The position numbers and the translations under genes are program-made. Positions 59,121 through 64,000 of a stretch of DNA of 64,000 bases are shown piece after piece (positions within the stretch are counted from its first letter, which is position 1; each line of letters opens with the position of its first letter). The notes beneath the pieces are model-generated. The model ran no database searches and had not been told where the DNA came from. It saw only the letters and a program-made list of their open reading frames with translations. Origin of the DNA: Microthyrium microscopicum (taxonomy: Eukaryota; Ascomycota; Dothideomycetes; Microthyriales; Microthyriaceae); assembly GCA_010405405.1 (NCBI GenBank), contig MU004230.1:507333-571332 (forward strand). The letters are read 5' to 3'.

Positions 59121-62100
59121 TTTGCTTTACGTTGCTATATATAACCTTATAATTATCTTTATTTATATTCTTAATTAAAGGCTTTTATCATTTTTTCTTA
59201 TACTACTTCTTAACTAACTTTAAATATAGTTATATAGGTTTCCTTTCTTAGGGAAGTAGTTATATTTAACAACTATATATATATTTTAGCTAATATATTT
59301 TATAATAAGAAAAAGTTAATATTTTAAGTTTATTATAATTTATTAATACTATAGGCTTACTCTTCCTTCTTTATATTATTCTATTTATTCTTACTATGCT
59401 ATCTATATAACTCTTTATATATAAAGTATTATCTATAGTTAGTATTTCTATTTATTACTTTAAGTATCTTTAATTATTCTATATAATTTATTATAAGGTA
59501 TATTCTTAATAATAGCGCTAGCAAGTTATAATTAAGAGAAAGAGTAACTTAGGTAGAATAATATTAAGGAATATTATATTTATATATTAGTAGTAGAATT
59601 AAGCTACTATATAGGTTTAAGTCTTATTTAATTATTAGTAAATCGTATCTAAAATTATATTAATAATAGCTATATAGGTTAAATAGTCTCTATTATTTAA
59701 CTTTACTAAGCTTAATTTTTTAACTTAAAATAATAAGCGTTACTCTTATTTATAGTATTCTATCTAAGAGTTATCTTACTATATATAGTAGCTTTATCTA
59801 ATTTATTTACTTTATAATTGCATACTAACCTAATATAAGCTATATTATCTATTAATAATAGTTATTATTAGAAGTATAAGAGTCTTATATTTACTTTTTT
59901 ACAAAAGATTAGAATAACTTTAGTTTCTAAAAAAGGGGAATGCTCTTAATAATATTATTGTTAAAGTGCTTAGTATTATTTATAAGTAACTATAAGCTAT
60001 TAGTAATACCTTAGTACCTTAAAAGAGTATAAAATAGTACTTCTTTTCTTTAGCTTCCTTCTCTTCTTTACCTTATAATAATACTTATTTAGAATACTAA
60101 TTAATATTTTAAACTCTTCTCTTACTTAATAATACCTTCTTTTAGTCTCTATAGTAACTTAATATACGTCTAATAATAAAAGCTATATAGTTTACCCTAT
60201 GCTATTCTTTTACGCTTAATATAGTTACGTTTTATAATTCTATTTATTAGCCTTTTCTTACTATTATTTATCTAGCTCTTATTCCTATTATAGTTTACGT
60301 ATTAAAAGAAATTAACTATTAATAGCTACTTAATCTTTATTATTACGTAGATTATAGGTTTATATTATTTTATAAAATACTTAGCGCTATTAGCGTTAGC
60401 CTTAGTCTACTATAGAATAATAATTTGCCTTAATATTTATAGTATATTATACTATATTTAGGTAGTTACATTAAATAGCGTAGTTAAGAAAAGTAGGTTA
60501 TTATTAACTTCTATAATTCTCTTACTTATTAGATTTTTAAATATATTCTAGTCTTAATTAACGTTAGTTATCTAGTCTTTATACTTGTTAATTTTACTAA
60601 CTATCTAGTAAGATATTAATCTATAGGAGATATAAGGTTATAAGCTACGTCTAAATAGTCTTAATAACGATTCTACTAATTACCTCTCTAAAGTTGCTAT
60701 CTAATATAGTTAAATACCTCCTAAACTATTAGTTAGGCAAGAATAGTTAACGTCTATTATAAAAGGCGATTCTATTACTAGCATTCTTATTAATAGTTAT
60801 AGATAACTTTATATAAGTTCTAATTAATATAAGTAGTATTAGCGTTACTATTTTATTAATAAATAAGTATTTAGATATTAGTAAGTTATAAAAGGTTATG
60901 TTAGTCTATTTAGATAGTATTATAATAAATATAGATATTGCGTCTTATTTAGTACATTATATAGTCTTATAAGCTTCTATTCCTTACTACTATATAATCT
61001 TAAATAGCGCTAGCCTTAATTAAGTTAAATAGAGATCTCTTTAGCTCTTTAATTAAAAGGATTAACTTAGAACTAAAGTATTATAATATATATATACCTA
61101 ATAGATTAGCGAAGGAGAATTTAATACTTAGTTATTTAGCTTAGAAATAGCTCTTATTAGCGTAAGTTAGTTATAAGGCTAGTCTTTAGTTAATAGAAGG
61201 TTACTAGTATAGTTACTATAATATAAAACTATTTAGAGCAAACCCTATTTCTTTATATATAAGTACTATTAGTCTATTAGTTTAATATAGAGAAGTAGTA
61301 GCTATATTACTTTATTTATTCTAAAGTACGCAAAACTTTTTAGCTTATAAGTAATAGCTATTATTAATATCTATTTCTATACGCGCTATAATATAATATA
61401 TAGTTATAAAAGTAGAGTATACTAAATACCTAAGGCTAGGATTAAATTAATCCTTTATAAATTTAATTAACTATTATATATTTTCGTTATATTAAAGATG
61501 CTAGTATCCTAAATTAAATTAAATTAAACTTAGAATAAAAAGAGAACTAATAAAGCATATAAAATAAACCTTCTACCTTACTTTTATACCTAATCCTATT
61601 TCTTTATTATAAATGCTAATATTATTATCTTTAGCCTTAGAGTAGAGTAACTAACTTTATATATATTAAACTATTAGGATAGTACCTAAGTTAAAAGATA
61701 AGGTCTATTATTATAAATAAATAGTATATAACTTATCTAATCTTTATTTACTTAAAAGTAGTTCTTTTACGAAATATAGTTAGGCGTTATAATAAGGGTA
61801 AAATCTATATATTTAATAGTAGTTATAGACTTTATTAATACTATTAGGTATCTATATATAATATATAGGCTAATAATAATTAGCGTAGGCGTATATCTTC
61901 TTTTAACTATTAAAAACTAAGCGATTTAATATATAATAATTAGGGAATAGTTAATCTTTATTTATATTATTAACGTAAATCTATCTATACTTTTTGTTCT
62001 TATGTAAGTTAGCATAACGAACCTATATTAGATAAAGTAATTTAACTTACTAGGTCTTTATTATTAGCCTTTAAGGTATAGTTAACGCTAAAGAGTATAA

Positions 62101-64000
62101 TAAATATTACGTTAAATATAGTATTTATTTAACTATATTTACTATAGTCCTTAGTATTCTTAAATAGATTAGTTGCATTAACCCTTAAGCTACTAAGCTT
62201 ATATACTTAAAGATTATTAAAGTTAATATTATTATTATTAAGTTTGTAGTGCTTAAATATTAGTAGTACTTTAAGGTTGTTATAATTATACTCTTTATTT
62301 ACGTAATAAGTATACTTAAGGAGCATAAGGCAAAAGTTTTATTAAAGAGTTAGTCTATTATTATTAACATACTAGATAACATAATTTATAACCTTAATAA
62401 ATCCTTATACTTATAGGTTTATATTAAAATTAAAATCCTTATTCTAATTAAATTTAACTATAGTATATGCTTTAAAGACTATAGCGTATTTATTAAAGTA
62501 GCTTATAATATATTATAAGTAGCTAGTTATATTAAATATTTACTTTTTACTTACTATATGTATAGGAAAAGTTTAGTACTATTTATTTACTATAGTTACT
62601 AATATAATTTAATAATAAGACAAAGAGTTAAAGATAGAATATTATAAGTATAAAAGTATAATAGTATAAAAGTTATAAAATAAGAAAGTTAAAAGTAATT
62701 AGATAGAAAAAAGAGCAAAATAATAAAATAAAAATATTTATAAAAAATACTAAAGGTTTAAATCTTAATTTAGATATAGAAGTATCTAAATAGTAGCCTA
62801 AAGTTACTAATTATATATATTACTAACTTATGCGTAGTTAATCCTTATATAAATTAGTATTACTAATTAAAGGAATATAAGAATATTCCTTAATAAGAAA
62901 GATAAGAATATAAATATTATTAAATATAATACTAAGTAGAACTTATAATAAGTATACTATTAATTATGCTTACTATTAATAACGTTTATCTAATAGACTA
63001 GCCCTCTTAAGTAACTAGCCATTTATATAGACGTCTATATAGAGGCTACTAAAGACTTCTCCCTTAATAGTAAAGTACTTAGATAGAGTATTAACGCTAA
63101 TAAAGTTATAAAATTTCTTCTTCTTAAATTAAAAGTAGTAATATTAATATTATAAAGTAAATACTAGGCATTTAGGAACTACTTATCTAAATATACTAAA
63201 CTTACTTATAAAATTATACAATATTTACTTAATTAGTAAAACGTTCTAGTTATAATAAGTATATTACTAACTAAAATCTCCTTTATAGACTCTAGTTAGG
63301 CATAATTTACTAAAGCTTACCTTAAAGTAGTTTTTTAACGTACGCTTTTACTTATAAAGTTAACTTCTTAGTAAATACTACTCTCTTATATCTCTATAAA
63401 AATTCTATAGTATACCTATTAACTCTTACTATAGATTCTTATAGTAATATTTATACTATAATACTAAGTAAGTATTTAGCATTCTCTATAATTATATAAA
63501 TGACTAAAGTAAAGTTAATAAGCTCTTTAACTACTTAAATTAATTAGACTATTATTATTAACCTAACTAAGCTAAACTCTTTTAATTAGTCTTCTCTTTT
63601 CCTAACTAGTATAGAGGCTACTTTAGTCGTTAATAGAGATAAGTAACTAATAATACCTAAATTAATTAACTTAATAAAGATAGACTTACTAAATTATTCT
63701 TCTTTTTTCCTAGTTAGTATTAATACTAGTTTAGTTATTAATTAAGAAGATTTAATAATAATACTTAGATTAATAAACTTAATAGAGATTAAATTAGCTA
63801 AAGCTCTATTAGTCCTCTTAGTTAATGCTAATTATAGTCTAGTTATTAATTAGTTTAATTTAATAATACTTCTTAAGGTAATAAGTAAGTTATATATACT
63901 AATAAACTCCTAGCTAGATCTAACTATAAATTACTACTTTAATAAATAGTAGACGTATCTAATTAATCTTATAAGTATCCTAATTATAGTAATGAGATTT

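Larger units (their letters stand above)
49021..64000. mobile_element. RIP-mutated AT-rich repeat block
   Basis: Fifteen kilobases running off the window, very AT-rich, in which CpA and TpG are nearly absent while CpG persists. Every frame is full of TAA/TAG stops. This is the footprint of RIP on repeated DNA, as in AT-rich isochores of fungal genomes. One helicase remnant is identifiable; the rest (about 53-64 kb) probably holds further transposons that I could not name. Confidence 0.85.

Noticed and set aside
53000-64000. Reverse transcriptase or integrase in the RIP block
   Set aside because: Reading several stretches with RIP in mind gave no convincing YxDD, zinc-knuckle or integrase motif, so no retrotransposon is claimed.
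1-64000. CRISPR arrays or prokaryotic operons
   Set aside because: Intron-rich fungal genes throughout; no repeat-spacer pattern seen.

Overview
The window reads as nuclear DNA of a filamentous ascomycete (Pezizomycotina). Genes are split by many 46-77 bp introns with GT..AG ends and CTAAC/CTGAC-like branch sites. About 20 recognisable genes sit in normal-GC DNA. Two AT-rich blocks show the signature of repeat-induced point mutation (RIP). I cannot place the genus; a leotiomycete or dothideomycete would fit. Splice models were built by hand from reading frame and splice-site logic, and most close exactly in frame.

Layout, 0-18 kb: gamma-glutamyltranspeptidase-like enzyme (+), a tyrosine/phosphoinositide phosphatase (-), a secreted beta-lactamase-fold hydrolase (+), a Ydj1-type DnaJ chaperone (+), a 35-residue metallothionein-like gene (-), a Cys-rich single-pass membrane protein (+), calnexin (+), methylmalonate-semialdehyde dehydrogenase (+) and a small secreted Cys protein (-). 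18.39-20.19 kb is a RIP-killed Fot1/pogo-type transposon with intact 43-bp terminal inverted repeats and a TA target duplication.

20-49 kb: a possible tiny secreted protein (-); a secreted precursor with three 47-residue repeats, each preceded by a Lys-Arg Kex2 site (+); a bZIP regulator (-) divergent from an ACR3 arsenite exporter (+); cytosine deaminase (+) whose stop lies 5 bp from that of convergent uroporphyrinogen decarboxylase (-); mitochondrial MutS (MSH1, +) divergent from the latter; a SnoaL-like protein (-); an apple-like secreted protein with a metallothionein-like tail (+); a claudin-like four-TM protein (+); a cupin (+); a 1553-residue disordered protein with a histone-H2A-like helix (+); a CE16-type acetylesterase (+); and a MOT1 molybdate transporter (-).

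49.0 kb to the window end is a gene-free block of very AT-rich, CpA/TpG-depleted DNA. Read with RIP in mind, its left part still holds one uninterrupted frame of a RecQ-family helicase (ATPase motifs I and II, and motif VI), resembling telomere-linked or mobile fungal RecQ genes. The block also carries 21-bp and 10-bp tandem repeats.

Most genes are unrelated housekeeping or secreted functions. Two local themes are visible: metal/metalloid handling (metallothionein-like peptides, ACR3 next to a bZIP as in the yeast ARR1-ACR3 arrangement, MOT1), and secreted small Cys-rich or repeat peptides near the transposon. The most notable candidate is the Kex2-repeat precursor at 22.3-22.9 kb.
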